64,000 nt of DNA from Cordilura impudica (lineage: Eukaryota; Arthropoda; Insecta; Diptera; Scathophagidae): positions 57,071,408 to 57,135,407 of the forward strand of contig OY821521.1 of the NCBI GenBank assembly GCA_963682025.1, in the 5' to 3' direction. The position numbers were made by a program, and so were the translations under genes. Below the pieces are notes generated by a model. The model was not told the DNA's origin. It saw nothing but the letters and a program-made list of their open reading frames with translations, and made no database searches. Numbering within the stretch: position 1 is the first letter of the stretch; every line of letters begins with the position of its first letter. Below, piece by piece: positions 22,299-32,600 of this stretch.

Positions 22299-22651
22299 TG
22301 AAGCTACCTAAAAGAGCCCTTTCTGATGTAGACTTGAGAAAATATGCAAAACATATTCCAAATTTTAGAGGTGTGTTTATGTGCAACACTCTTCCAAGTA
22401 CACCATTTAAAAAAGAATGTGGAATAATTAATTTGGATACTTCAAAGGGATCTGGCACACATTGGGTAGCGTACTGGAAAAGCAACAATCAAATTGAATA
22501 TTTTGATAGCTTTGGTAACTTGCAACCACCGAAACAATTAATAAAATATTTAGGAAAAAACATTAGTTATAATTATGATAGATATCAAAATTTTAATACA
22601 ATAAATTGTGGTCATTTATGTTTGAAATTTTTGTTTTCGAAACTAAACTAA
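22298..22651 (+). CDS. PRO: Adenain-like capsid maturation protease
   Basis: A 117-residue cysteine protease of the adenovirus/Ulp1 clan that would cleave virion precursors during maturation. The catalytic order His-Asp-Gln-Cys is visible: H55 in SGTHWVAYW, D70 in EYFDSFGN, Q97 in YDRYQNFN, and C104 in INCGHLCLKFL. It is shorter than adenovirus adenain (about 200 residues), as is usual in Polintons. The ATG shares one base with the stop of the preceding gene (TAATG), which implies termination-reinitiation or a bicistronic transcript. Likely substrates are the co-encoded PLA2/pX protein and capsid proteins (inference). Confidence 0.93.
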   Translation: MKLPKRALSDVDLRKYAKHIPNFRGVFMCNTLPSTPFKKECGIINLDTSKGSGTHWVAYWKSNNQIEYFDSFGNLQPPKQLIKYLGKNISYNYDRYQNFNTINCGHLCLKFLFSKLN

Positions 22652-22767
22652 AAAGAAATTATAATTGTTTTAATAAAATACATCAATTAAAAATTAAAAA
22701 GATTTCGTTTTATTTATAAATAAACATATTTTTTCATTTATTAAAAATTTCAAAAGAAATATTATAA

Positions 22768-23979
22768 TTAAATAATTTTTCTAATTTCACTTGTTAGAGG
22801 TGTGTATTCAATTAAGCGATCATGAATAACTAAACAGTATGCTGATGTATTATCTGGAATTGGTTTGCTTGCTTCAGTATCAAATTCAATTCGTACATCA
22901 ATAGGTCCAATTTTAACAGTCTCATTTTGATGTGAAACATCAACAACAATAAGCGGTGCATAAGACTTGTATTCATCAACATCTAGCAATGGTTCAGGTT
23001 CTCGCATGTAAAAGCTTTGTTGAAATTTTGCATACATATTATATAGAACAGAATACTGACCCATTTCGAAACGATTATTTAAATCATCATATGGATATGA
23101 CTCTGAGTTCAGATATACTTTTAAATTAGATATATTGCAATGGTCAAATATATTTTCTTGTTCTTTACTTTTCTCTTTTTGTAAACCAATTATAAGAAAT
23201 CGTGGTCTTTCGTTTTGTGGAGAAAGCTTTACATTCCATAAAACCTTTGTACTCTTTGGTAACACAGGATTTACATGACAGTCCCAACTTCTAAACGCAA
23301 TTGGTATAGAATGTTTGCTGTTGATTATCTTAAACATTTCCAATTTTGCAAAGTCCGATAGTTGAATGTGCGGCATTTTCCATGTTATATCCAGAATTGT
23401 TAATCTCAACTGATCAGCTGCATTTGTACAATAATATGATCTCTCATCGGATGTAGAACGTTGAAGGATGAGCTCATGTTTCGAATTTAATAGTATTTTG
23501 TTATAGTCTTCAGCAAAACCCATCAACATTTTCAGAGGTATACAACAACTAAAATGACTTTTTCCCAAAGTAAAAGTTTCTTTAAGACACCAACCAGCAT
23601 TTTTTAATGTATCACTTTCAGCCTTATTCAACGATACAAAATTTTTCATTATAGTTGAAATTCCAAGTTTGCGTGTACGATCAACTTCAAAACCATTAAT
23701 TTCATAACGAATTTCATCAAACAAATATGCAGCAAAATTGTTTTTAAATTTCACATCTGTAGCTGGAACCTCTTTGGTTGCTTCCTTCTTTACTATAAAA
23801 CCATGAATGTAAATCATACTCTCACTTGGTAAGACAAATAGATCTTGATTTTGAATTGGTATACGTATCTCATCATTGTTGTTGAATGATTTTAGATATG
23901 GAGAGTAACTATGATATTCCCTTTTTACAATGCTCTCATCATAAATAGGTTTTTGAAGAACATTTAGTATTTCATTCAT
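22768..23979 (-). CDS. MCP: Major capsid protein (double jelly-roll)
   Basis: The 403-residue protein corresponds in size, composition and position to arthropod Polinton major capsid proteins, whose two jelly-roll domains form pseudo-hexameric capsomers. Recognisable features include the N-terminal REYHSYSPYLKSF, beta-rich spacing throughout, WKMPHIQLSD near the domain junction, and the PRFLIIGLQKEK strand in the second half. No signal peptide or transmembrane helix. The start follows from the only Met that includes the conserved N-terminal region. It stands next to the minor capsid gene on the same strand and converges with the protease. The assignment is by family resemblance, not by a structural comparison. 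Confidence 0.85.
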   Translation of the reverse strand: MNEILNVLQKPIYDESIVKREYHSYSPYLKSFNNNDEIRIPIQNQDLFVLPSESMIYIHGFIVKKEATKEVPATDVKFKNNFAAYLFDEIRYEINGFEVDRTRKLGISTIMKNFVSLNKAESDTLKNAGWCLKETFTLGKSHFSCCIPLKMLMGFAEDYNKILLNSKHELILQRSTSDERSYYCTNAADQLRLTILDITWKMPHIQLSDFAKLEMFKIINSKHSIPIAFRSWDCHVNPVLPKSTKVLWNVKLSPQNERPRFLIIGLQKEKSKEQENIFDHCNISNLKVYLNSESYPYDDLNNRFEMGQYSVLYNMYAKFQQSFYMREPEPLLDVDEYKSYAPLIVVDVSHQNETVKIGPIDVRIEFDTEASKPIPDNTSAYCLVIHDRLIEYTPLTSEIRKII

Positions 23980-24123
23980 GATTGAAGAATAAATCCTAAT
24001 GATTTTAAGTATTCTGTATTAGATGATGACAACAGTTTTTATTTTTTATACGTTCTCGAACGTGAGTTGATGAAGGATTGAATGGAAATCCTCTTTGTAT
24101 TAGGGTTTTATTGTAAATGATCA
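23980..24123. other. Capsid-gene intergenic spacer
   Basis: 144 bp between the major and minor capsid genes. No gene is seen. Confidence 0.6.
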
Positions 24124-24810
24124 TTATTCTGGTTTTAAGTGGAGTCTAAGAGTGATTTTTTCCCCCCTAAAATTTATAAGTTCACCGTCTTGATTTAAGA
24201 TTCTAATCGTTATGTTGTTTATTTGTTGACAGTTGACTGGTAAATAAATAACATTTTGAGGTTTTTCGTTTATTTTATATCCTGGTGGAACATCAAGAGG
24301 AAATTCATGAATAGTATGATTTGAAGTATTATTCATAAATGATCCGGTTGTTAAGTTGCTTTCAATGCGTATTGTGTTAACATTCGTAATATGTGTAGGT
24401 AAATCAGATTCAAAATATTCAGTTGAATTTGCTTCTAACTTTCTTTCGCTAAATCCAAGCAACTTTCCTATACTGTTTGGTTGTGAAAAATCTATACTCA
24501 TAGATGTAGTTATTTCAGTTTTAAGTGTGTTATTGTTAGCTTCAATTATTAGGTTAATTGATTCATCAATGTCTCTTAAGCTTGTGTTTAAGAAAAAATC
24601 AATATCCTCAAGTTCGTATGAACCCACTGGAATAGTAATAATATAATCTCCTATATGAAACAAATTGTTGTAAACATCTACATTGGGTATGGAATTGAAT
24701 GTTACAAAATCAATAAGTCCACAAACATATTTTGTAGGGAGTTCAATTGGGGGAAAATATTCTCCAACCAGAGTTGAAGTGTTTCCGTTTAAAGCGATTG
24801 TTATTGACAT
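24124..24810 (-). CDS. mCP: Minor capsid (penton) protein, single jelly-roll
   Basis: The 228-residue protein matches Polinton minor capsid proteins that occupy the fivefold vertices. Characteristic segments: LIDFVTFNSIPNVDVYNN, IPVGSYELEDIDFFLN, SIGKLLGFSERKLEANS, then FPLDVPPGYKINEKPQNVIY and a C-terminal NFRGEKITLRLHL. The predicted fold is a single beta-jelly-roll. It is upstream of the major capsid gene on the same strand, the usual pairing. The frame is intact and of usual length. Assembly into virions is inferred from the family. Confidence 0.9.
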   Translation of the reverse strand: MSITIALNGNTSTLVGEYFPPIELPTKYVCGLIDFVTFNSIPNVDVYNNLFHIGDYIITIPVGSYELEDIDFFLNTSLRDIDESINLIIEANNNTLKTEITTSMSIDFSQPNSIGKLLGFSERKLEANSTEYFESDLPTHITNVNTIRIESNLTTGSFMNNTSNHTIHEFPLDVPPGYKINEKPQNVIYLPVNCQQINNITIRILNQDGELINFRGEKITLRLHLKPE

Positions 24811-24903
24811 TACAAGTATTCAGAATAAACTGATGATTGATGTTTATTTTACCTGATTTAAGTGTTAAATAATAATAACCAAAAAACGTTTTTTTTTTTT
24901 TTT

Positions 24904-25416
24904 TTATAATTTTATGTTTTCTTTATTAATATTTGATTTAACAAACTTTCTTAAGAGTATTACATTTTTTTGAGCACATATACAATATTTTCTATGATAA
25001 CAACAAACATTTACAGATTTATCCTTTTGATATAACGTTTTCAAATTTGGACAATTTAGATCATCTAGGTTATAAAAATTAATTTTATCTTTAATAATAT
25101 TTTGAATCCACTTAATTTTTTCTAATCCTTTGACATAATAAATAAAATTTTTATCTTTAACATGTGTAATATAGTATTCCATAATATTTGTTAAGGTTGC
25201 ATCGCCATCTTTCCATTTTAATCCATGATGATGATTATAAAGCCAATTAATTGAATATTTTTCTTTTGTTGTCAACAATGAATATTGAAAAGGTGGTTTA
25301 ATAATAAATGTTTGTACTTGTGTGTCGTCAATTGAAATACTCAGTTCTTTTACAATGAATTTATTGTTGAGATAAAAGCCTTGTACGTCTACAACTAATA
25401 TTCTCTCCTCAGACAT
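24904..25416 (-). CDS. Conserved accessory protein with C-terminal Cys/His cluster
   Basis: 170 residues, no signal peptide. The N-terminus (ILVVDVQGFYLNNKFIVKEL) has a hydrophobic strand followed by Asp, an arrangement like motif I of RNase H-fold nucleases, although the usual second acid is Gln here. A middle segment (NHHHGLKWKDGDATL) and YYVKGLEKIKWIQN follow. The C-terminal CPNLKTL...CCYHRKYCICAQKN is rich in Cys and His and may bind zinc. I recall similar hypothetical proteins in insect Polinton-like elements but cannot name the family. Nuclease-like function is a hypothesis only. Confidence 0.65.
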   Translation of the reverse strand: MSEERILVVDVQGFYLNNKFIVKELSISIDDTQVQTFIIKPPFQYSLLTTKEKYSINWLYNHHHGLKWKDGDATLTNIMEYYITHVKDKNFIYYVKGLEKIKWIQNIIKDKINFYNLDDLNCPNLKTLYQKDKSVNVCCYHRKYCICAQKNVILLRKFVKSNINKENIKL

Positions 25417-25496
25417 TGTTTAATACTAATCAGGTCACATCGACGACTGTAGAACTGTTGATAAAGTCTATGCTTTTAAATTATTATAAAAATTCA

Positions 25497-25751
25497 TTAT
25501 ACATAATGCTTGTTCCCAACTTTTATCGATAAGAGAACAATTACAGGTATCAGCTCCACAAGTTGTTTCATCGTTGGACCACACACACAATTGGTATAAT
25601 GATATCCAAATTTTGATTTACTTTTCTTATAAAATGCATATTTATCGAATTGAGTTTTTAATTTTTTCAAAATAATCTCATGTTCATACCACAAAAACCT
25701 TTCTTCATTCAAGAAGTCATGTAAAATTTTCGAATAAAACTGATTATTCAT
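25497..25751 (-). CDS. Small basic hypothetical protein
   Basis: 84 residues, Lys/Tyr/Phe-rich, with NCVCGPTMKQLVELIPVIVLLS near the C-terminus: two Cys followed by a short hydrophobic segment. It lies in the same orientation as its neighbours, and the flanking DNA is more AT-rich than the frame. No family recognised. It may be a genuine small gene because the frame fits the head-to-tail array, but chance cannot be excluded. Confidence 0.45.
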   Translation of the reverse strand: MNNQFYSKILHDFLNEERFLWYEHEIILKKLKTQFDKYAFYKKSKSKFGYHYTNCVCGPTMKQLVELIPVIVLLSIKVGNKHYV

Positions 25752-25862
25752 TATTTTTCTTATTTTAATATTTTTTTATTTATGTTAAATAAAACTTCTT
25801 AACACATCAACGTTAAAGTTTATATTAACTAGTAGTAAATGTATTTCATCATATCAGCTAAT

Positions 25863-26522
25863 TTATAATATTTCCATATCTAAATCATGTGTATAATCTT
25901 GAATGTTGATTAATGTAACATCGGATCGGTATGTAGTATCATCCTCAGAAACCACCTCAATTTCACCATTACTTAAAATTCTCTCATATTCAACTTGACG
26001 ATATTCGAAACATGAAATATTTAATCGACGTTTCAAGTAATTGCTGTCATATGTACAACGGATTCTCAATTTTATATTATCTTTATATTGGAGTTGAAAA
26101 TGCCTATAAAATGGAGCCGAACTTTCAATTATTCCTGCAATATTTTTTTCTTTTTTTAATAAATCTTGCCTAAATGTTTCAATAGCTTGTTCAACAGTAA
26201 AAGATTGATTTATAGGTGGTTGAGAGTCTTCTTGTTCTTCGATTGATTTAGATTCTGCTTTTGTTGTTGACTCGATGTTTTTATTTAAATCATCGATTGA
26301 TTTAGATTCTGCTTTTGTTGTTGACTCGATGTTTTTATTTAAATCATTACTAAACTTTAAAAGTTTGAAATTTAGTTGTATGCTTACAGTATCATTATTT
26401 GGTAATTTTATTGCAAATTCAGTATTTTTAAGTTCATTTTCACTCAAATCAATAGGTAATGAAGCTGAAAACACTTGTATAATATAGATATATGAAAACA
26501 ATATAATAAAAATATTTTTCAT
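25863..26522 (-). CDS. Predicted secreted protein with 18-residue tandem repeat
   Basis: 219 residues. Residues 1-20 (MKNIFIILFSYIYIIQVFSA) form a signal peptide with a cleavage-compatible end. No further membrane segment. Residues about 58-95 contain two perfect 18-residue repeats ending in TTKAESKSI, from a 54-bp duplication (26239-26292 and 26293-26346). Several N-x-S/T sequons (for example NDTVS, INQSF, LNISC) suggest glycosylation. The C-terminal half holds RIRCTYDSNYLKRRLNISC. Not recognised. A secreted product in a virus-like element could act on host cells or be a virion surface accessory; this is inference. Confidence 0.65.
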   Translation of the reverse strand: MKNIFIILFSYIYIIQVFSASLPIDLSENELKNTEFAIKLPNNDTVSIQLNFKLLKFSNDLNKNIESTTKAESKSIDDLNKNIESTTKAESKSIEEQEDSQPPINQSFTVEQAIETFRQDLLKKEKNIAGIIESSAPFYRHFQLQYKDNIKLRIRCTYDSNYLKRRLNISCFEYRQVEYERILSNGEIEVVSEDDTTYRSDVTLINIQDYTHDLDMEIL

Positions 26523-26615
26523 TTTAGTTTTTTCTTTTTAATAGATATGTTCTTAAGTTAGCGATATATTTTTGAATGAGATGATAAGAATTGTTTCTCA
26601 TATTTATATACTAAT

Positions 26616-27239
26616 TTAATAATCTCCATATTCAAATGAGTTATCTCCACCACCACCACCACCAGCTACTTTCTTAACTTTACTATCATTAGCCATTTTT
26701 TGAGAGAGGGGAGGTTTTTGCTGATTTTTATTCAATGAGTGGATATCAGTCTTACCATTATAAAGTTTAGTTGCACCTCTAAAAACATGATCATCTATTT
26801 CACTATAAACGCATGATGGTTTGTATGAATGTACATTTATATCTTTAAAACCGCCTTCATATACTGTTCCAACTAGTGATATCATACCACCAATAACCTC
26901 AATTTTTATATGTTGATTGTGACTAAATTGAAATATTGGAATATTTGTTGGCATTTGTTGTCCTCTATTAAGAGAAAAAATTTGCGTTCTAGTCCCTCCT
27001 TCTGCGGTTAGAAACACCTGCATTATAATATCCAAAACTATTGCATTTATTATTTGAAATGTTTTCCACTGTGCATGACAAATACAATATTTATCACCAG
27101 TTTTTAAAAATTGACCCCAATACATATTTATCAAAGTTTTTAATTCAACTGAATCTCTTATTATAAATAACATATATATATATATATTAACATAATAACA
27201 GAATATCAATCTTGTTTGTACAACATACAGCTTTATCAA
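26616..27239 (-). CDS. Hypothetical protein with poly-Gly C-terminus
   Basis: 207 residues from the first Met, but the initial stretch overlaps a (TA)n run (YVNIYIYMLF), so the internal Met at about residue 23 is a likelier start. The body has MYWGQFLKTGDKYCICHAQW and IKIEVIGGMISLVGTVYEGG, predicted mixed alpha/beta. The end is basic, then six glycines and an acidic NSFEYGDY tail. Transmembrane content is uncertain because of the TA-coded residues. Not recognised. Orientation agrees with neighbouring genes. Confidence 0.55.
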   Translation of the reverse strand: MIKLYVVQTRLIFCYYVNIYIYMLFIIRDSVELKTLINMYWGQFLKTGDKYCICHAQWKTFQIINAIVLDIIMQVFLTAEGGTRTQIFSLNRGQQMPTNIPIFQFSHNQHIKIEVIGGMISLVGTVYEGGFKDINVHSYKPSCVYSEIDDHVFRGATKLYNGKTDIHSLNKNQQKPPLSQKMANDSKVKKVAGGGGGGDNSFEYGDY

Positions 27240-27576
27240 TCACCTCTATCATAAGCGTGTTGATGTCCGAGATTTGTTTGTCAGTTTCAGTCATATAGTT
27301 TTGTTATATGGTTTCAATCTATTAATCTAACAAAAAATAATAACAAATTTTTATTTATTTTTTTTTTAATCAATTTTTTATTTAAATTTTTTATTTATTT
27401 TTATACTTTTCTTTTTTAATTTTATATAATATATTAGAAATAAAATATATGATAACATTTAATTTTTAATTTTAATAATATTCAATTCAATTCAAAACAA
27501 ATAACTCCGGCTTTCGGTTGTCGTTGTCTTTGATTACATTCAATATTCTTCAATTTACTTCTTTGGTGTATCTTGA
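27240..27576. other. AT-rich intergenic DNA in the Polinton
   Basis: No gene. Very T-rich (27340-27430). The last few bases may belong to the short second exon of the next gene. Confidence 0.6.
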
Positions 27577-27957
27577 ACTAAAACAATAATAATTAATAAT
27601 TAGATTTAATAATAAATAAATAAAAACTATTTACCAAAAATTACCTGTTGTTTTCGCATTTATAGTTAATTCATAATTTAATTCGCTACTACCTTTCCTT
27701 TCTTTGGAAAGATAGTAGGTGTTGTGGTCAAATTCCGCAATAATATCGTCATCAATTGTATTATTGAACATACCGGGTAGGTATATATATTGGTTGTTTT
27801 CAACCAAACATCGAATTTTCATCCCGAAGCGTGTCTGTACACGCTCCATCTTCATTATTTGGTAATTGTGATTGAAAACCATCTCATTTATAGAGAGAAT
27901 TGTTTTGTTTTGACATTTTTTGAATATTTGTTTTAAATGTGCTTCCATCTTTAGCAA
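27577..27957 (-). CDS. Small conserved protein, paralogue 1 (possible OB fold), probably spliced
   Basis: The unspliced frame (27631-27957) encodes 108 residues. The core MERVQTRFGMKIRCLVENNQYIYLP parallels the neighbouring 123-residue protein (IDRVDTKYGESIRCLL...YHIYLP), so the two genes are paralogues. The pattern 'erv.TrfG..i.c......yLP..f' recalls OB-fold nucleic-acid-binding proteins seen in insect elements; this is inference. A consensus 5' splice site (CAACAG before GTAATTTTT) at 27644 and a 3' site ending TTGTTTTAG at 27578 define a 67-bp intron. Its removal replaces the last few residues with a slightly longer polar tail and a new stop, so I extend the feature to take in exon 2. Confidence 0.6.
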
Positions 27958-28394
27958 TTTACTTAACTTGAATAACAGTTAAAGAAAACTAGAGGGGGTT
28001 TTTATACAAAATTAAGAAATGTAATTTTTTCTGTTGCGGTTTTTTTGTTTTTATAAAGTTGCAAATTTATTAAATGCGTGAGAAACAAAAAAAAATTTAG
28101 TTTTAAATAGCTTCTGTTGCGGTTTTTCTATTTAATCAAAAAATTTTAGATTAATTTAATAATTTCATTAACTAATAATAATATGGAATAAAACCACATT
28201 TATATATATATTTTTTTTTTTTTTTTTTTTTTTTTATTAATTTTTATTATTATTATTTTTCCCCTTTAAGGTAACCATATTTGTTAAGCTTTACTCCACA
28301 CTTTTTACATATTTTTGATATTGATAATAATTTAATTTTATGTTGTTAAAGTATTTAGAAATAAATTACCAAATAAAAATCCAATTTGTTGTTT

Positions 28395-28427
<33 letters not shown>

Positions 28428-28513
28428 TATAAATATACTTTTTTTACTGATAAATATGATGTATATTTTAAAAAAGTTTCTGTTTCAAAAGTTTTTTTAA
28501 ATAAAGTTTCCAT
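27958..28513. other. AT-rich intergenic DNA with poly-T and (TA)n tracts
   Basis: No gene. The phrase TTCTGTTGCGGTTTTT occurs twice (about 28028 and 28108) as a short direct repeat between the two paralogous genes. A T-run near 28210-28235 and a (TA)n run near 28398-28427 are present. Confidence 0.6.
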
Positions 28514-28885
28514 TTAAAATGTGTTTTCTATTTCATCATCATGATCATCATCATCTTCTTCAGTACTGTCATACAAGTTGTTGTAGAATATATATTGCTT
28601 CTTCTTTTTAATGATTAGAGTATATAATCCCTTCACTTCTTTAACTTTCTTTAAAATGTGTGGAGTTGTGTTTAGATAATCCATCTGATTTTTAGTAATA
28701 ATCAGAAATCGTTTAGGTAAATAAATATGATATTCTTTATTTAGAAGACATCTTATACTTTCACCATATTTTGTATCTACTCGATCAATCTTGTTGATTT
28801 CATATGCAGTATTTTCTTCCATATCCTTTAAAGATAAGTATGTAATATTAGGATTTTGAAACAATTTTCTTAAGCTTGCTCTCAT
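28514..28885 (-). CDS. Small conserved protein, paralogue 2 (possible OB fold)
   Basis: Starting at the Met at 28885 (MRASLRKLF) gives 123 residues. The longer open frame upstream to 28957 is read through a poly-T/poly-A run as poly-Lys and aligns with nothing. The core YEINKIDRVDTKYGESIRCL and HIYLPKRFLIITKNQMDYLN matches paralogue 1 at 27577-27957. The C-terminus is highly acidic (EEDDDDHDD), unlike paralogue 1, and such acidic tails are common in single-strand DNA-binding proteins. Location just before the divergently read DNA polymerase gene fits a replication accessory role. Function is inference. Confidence 0.65.
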   Translation of the reverse strand: MRASLRKLFQNPNITYLSLKDMEENTAYEINKIDRVDTKYGESIRCLLNKEYHIYLPKRFLIITKNQMDYLNTTPHILKKVKEVKGLYTLIIKKKKQYIFYNNLYDSTEEDDDDHDDEIENTF

Positions 28886-28957
28886 TTTTTTTTTTTTTTT
28901 TTTTGCTTTCAACTTTTCACAATAAAACGAACTTTCAAACTGATTCTTTATATTCAA

Positions 28958-29695
<738 letters not shown>

Positions 29696-32600
29696 ATGTT
29701 TATTTCAACTTTAATTTTTCAAATACTTTCAGAACGTTATTTTAATTTCTGTTGTATTATGTACATCTGTGAGATATGTGGAACGTCTTTCGTATCCAAA
29801 TTTAATTTTAAAAGACATTTTAATAATAAGCATATTAATCCAAAATCAAACAAAACAAAATTAAATTTAAAAAATGAAAAAATTGTTAAAGTTGAAAATA
29901 TTGAAGAAACTCCATCGTGTAGCTATACACGATGTGAAACTTGTAAATTAAATATAAGAAAAGGTTCTTGGTCTCATCATTTGAGAACTAATGAACATAA
30001 AAAAAAAAATAATCGTTTGTTTATAAACAACGATATATATATAAGCGAAAATTTATTTAATAAGCGTATCCAAACTTTTGTATACGAAAATAAAAAGGAA
30101 GGTGAGCTTTCAACAAACATTTTATTTTCGAATGCAAAAGAAAGCATCATAAATATTTTAAAAAATATGTTATTAGAACATATAAATATAAAATTCAATA
30201 TAGAAATTTTTGCAGAATATATAAAATTCTCAAAAACTAATAAGAATGAAAATGATGATGATGATGATGATGATGATGATAGTGCTCTAATTAGTATGAA
30301 ATCTTTTCAAACGAAAATGATAATAGTTCAATTAGATCAAGATCTATCAGACGTGTACGATAGTCATAGTATAGAAATAGCAACCAAAATGGATGAATTT
30401 CAAGAGCGAGATAGTGGTTGGGCTCTAGTCTCTATAAATAGAATTGAGATAAATGTTAACAAGTATTGTCCAATAAAAGGATCTAAATATTTAGAACTAC
30501 CACTATTTATTAGAAATAAAAAAGCGTGCATCAACATTAGAAATAATGATAATTATTGTTTTAAATGGGCTCTTATAGCTGCATTAGAAAACAAACGTTT
30601 AAATCCAAAGTATTCACATTTTAGTAATGTTATCACACAAAGCTTAATAACACTAACAAATGGAATAACAATTGATTTCACCAGCTTAACCTTTCCTCTA
30701 TCTGTTGGTGATATTAAGATATTTGAAAAAAATAATTTAAATATAAGTGTGAATGTTTTTGGATGTGATGTGATAAAAAAAGAAATCGTTGGACCATATT
30801 ATAAGACAGTTGGTGAAAAAATTACTCATGTCAATCTATTATACATTCAAGATGATAAAAACGATGAATCACATTATGTTTGGATAAGAAACTTAAGTAG
30901 TTTATTGAGCACACAGGTTTCAAAACATAATGGTGCTAAATATTTTTGTAATTTTTGTTTACAATATTCAAGTAGTGAACTCTTGCTGTTAAAACATAAA
31001 CAAGAATGCAATAAAATTGTCACCAAAATGCCTACGGGTGTTGATAATGATAATATATTGCAGTTCAAAAATTTTAAAAATAAATTAGATGTACCATTTG
31101 TTATCTATGCGGATTTTGAATGTATATTAAGTAAAATTAACAACAAAAATTCTAATAATGTTATCAGCATTCAAAAACATATACCTATAGCTTACAGCTA
31201 CTACATAAAATCATCTTTTGATTCTAAACTGAATAAGTTTAGAACGTATACGGGTGACGATGTTGTTAAAGATTTTGTTCAAAATTTGATAGATGATACA
31301 CGTTTTTTGTGTGAAAACTTTTTAATGAAAGTAGTACCAATGAATTCTCTGTTACCCCATGAACTTGAAAAACAATATAATACTAATGTGTGTCATATAT
31401 GTAATCAATTTTTAGGTGATGATAGATGTGCTGATCATTGTCATTTAACTGGTCAATATCGCGGTCCAGCTCATTTGAGATGTAATATTAATTATCAATT
31501 GCCTAACTATATCCCAATAATTTTTCATAACTTTTCTGGTTATGATTGTCATTTGTTTGTAAAGGCACTAGCAGATTTTCCGGGTGGTATAAATGTTATA
31601 CCTCTTAATAAAGAATTGTATATATCTGTTACGAAAAGAATTCAAATAACTGATAAATATAGTTTAGAATTACGTTTTCTCGATTCTTTTAAATTTATGT
31701 CATCAAGTTTAGATAGTTTATCTAATTATTTACATAATGATGACTTTAAAATATTAAAATCGATATTTCCAAATCAATTAGAATTTAATCTTTTGAAAAG
31801 AAAAGGTATATTTCCTTATGAGTATATTGATTCAGCTGAGAAATTAAACGAAAATTCCTTACCTTCTCGCGAACAGTTTTTCTCTACATTAAATAATAAA
31901 GAATGTGCTATTGCTGATTATGAACATGCGTTAAGTGTTTGGTCTACATTTAACTGTCAATCTCTAAATGAGTATATGCTTTTATATCTAAAAACAGATG
32001 TACTTCTTTTGACTGATGTATTTGAAAATTTTCGTTCTGTTTGTAAATCAATATATCATCTTGATCCATGTCATTACTATACGACACCTGGTTTGTCGTG
32101 GGATGCCATGCTAAAAATAACGAAAATTAAATTGGAATTGTTCACCGATATAAATATGTATAATTTCATTAAAAAAGGAATTAGAGGTGGTATTGTTCAA
32201 TGCTCAACACGTCGGACAGTTGCAAATCATAAATATATGAAAACATATGATTGTTCTAAGCCCACACAATATCTTATGTATTTAGACGCCAACAATTTAT
32301 ATGGTTGGGCAATGTCTGAATCTTTACCAGAAGGTAAATTTGAATGGATTGAAGATATAGATAGCTTCGATATTTTGAAAGTAACCGAAAACTCTGATTT
32401 TGGTTACATTTTAGAAGTTGATTTAGACTATCCTCAAGAACTTCACGATAGTCACAATGATTTACCGTTTTGTGCTGAACTTAAAAGTCCACCAATAACA
32501 CATCATAATATTAAGAAACTAATTCCCGATTTAACTAACAAAAAATCATATATAATTCACTATCGAAATCTTCAGCAGTGTATTAGAAATGGTCTAAAAT

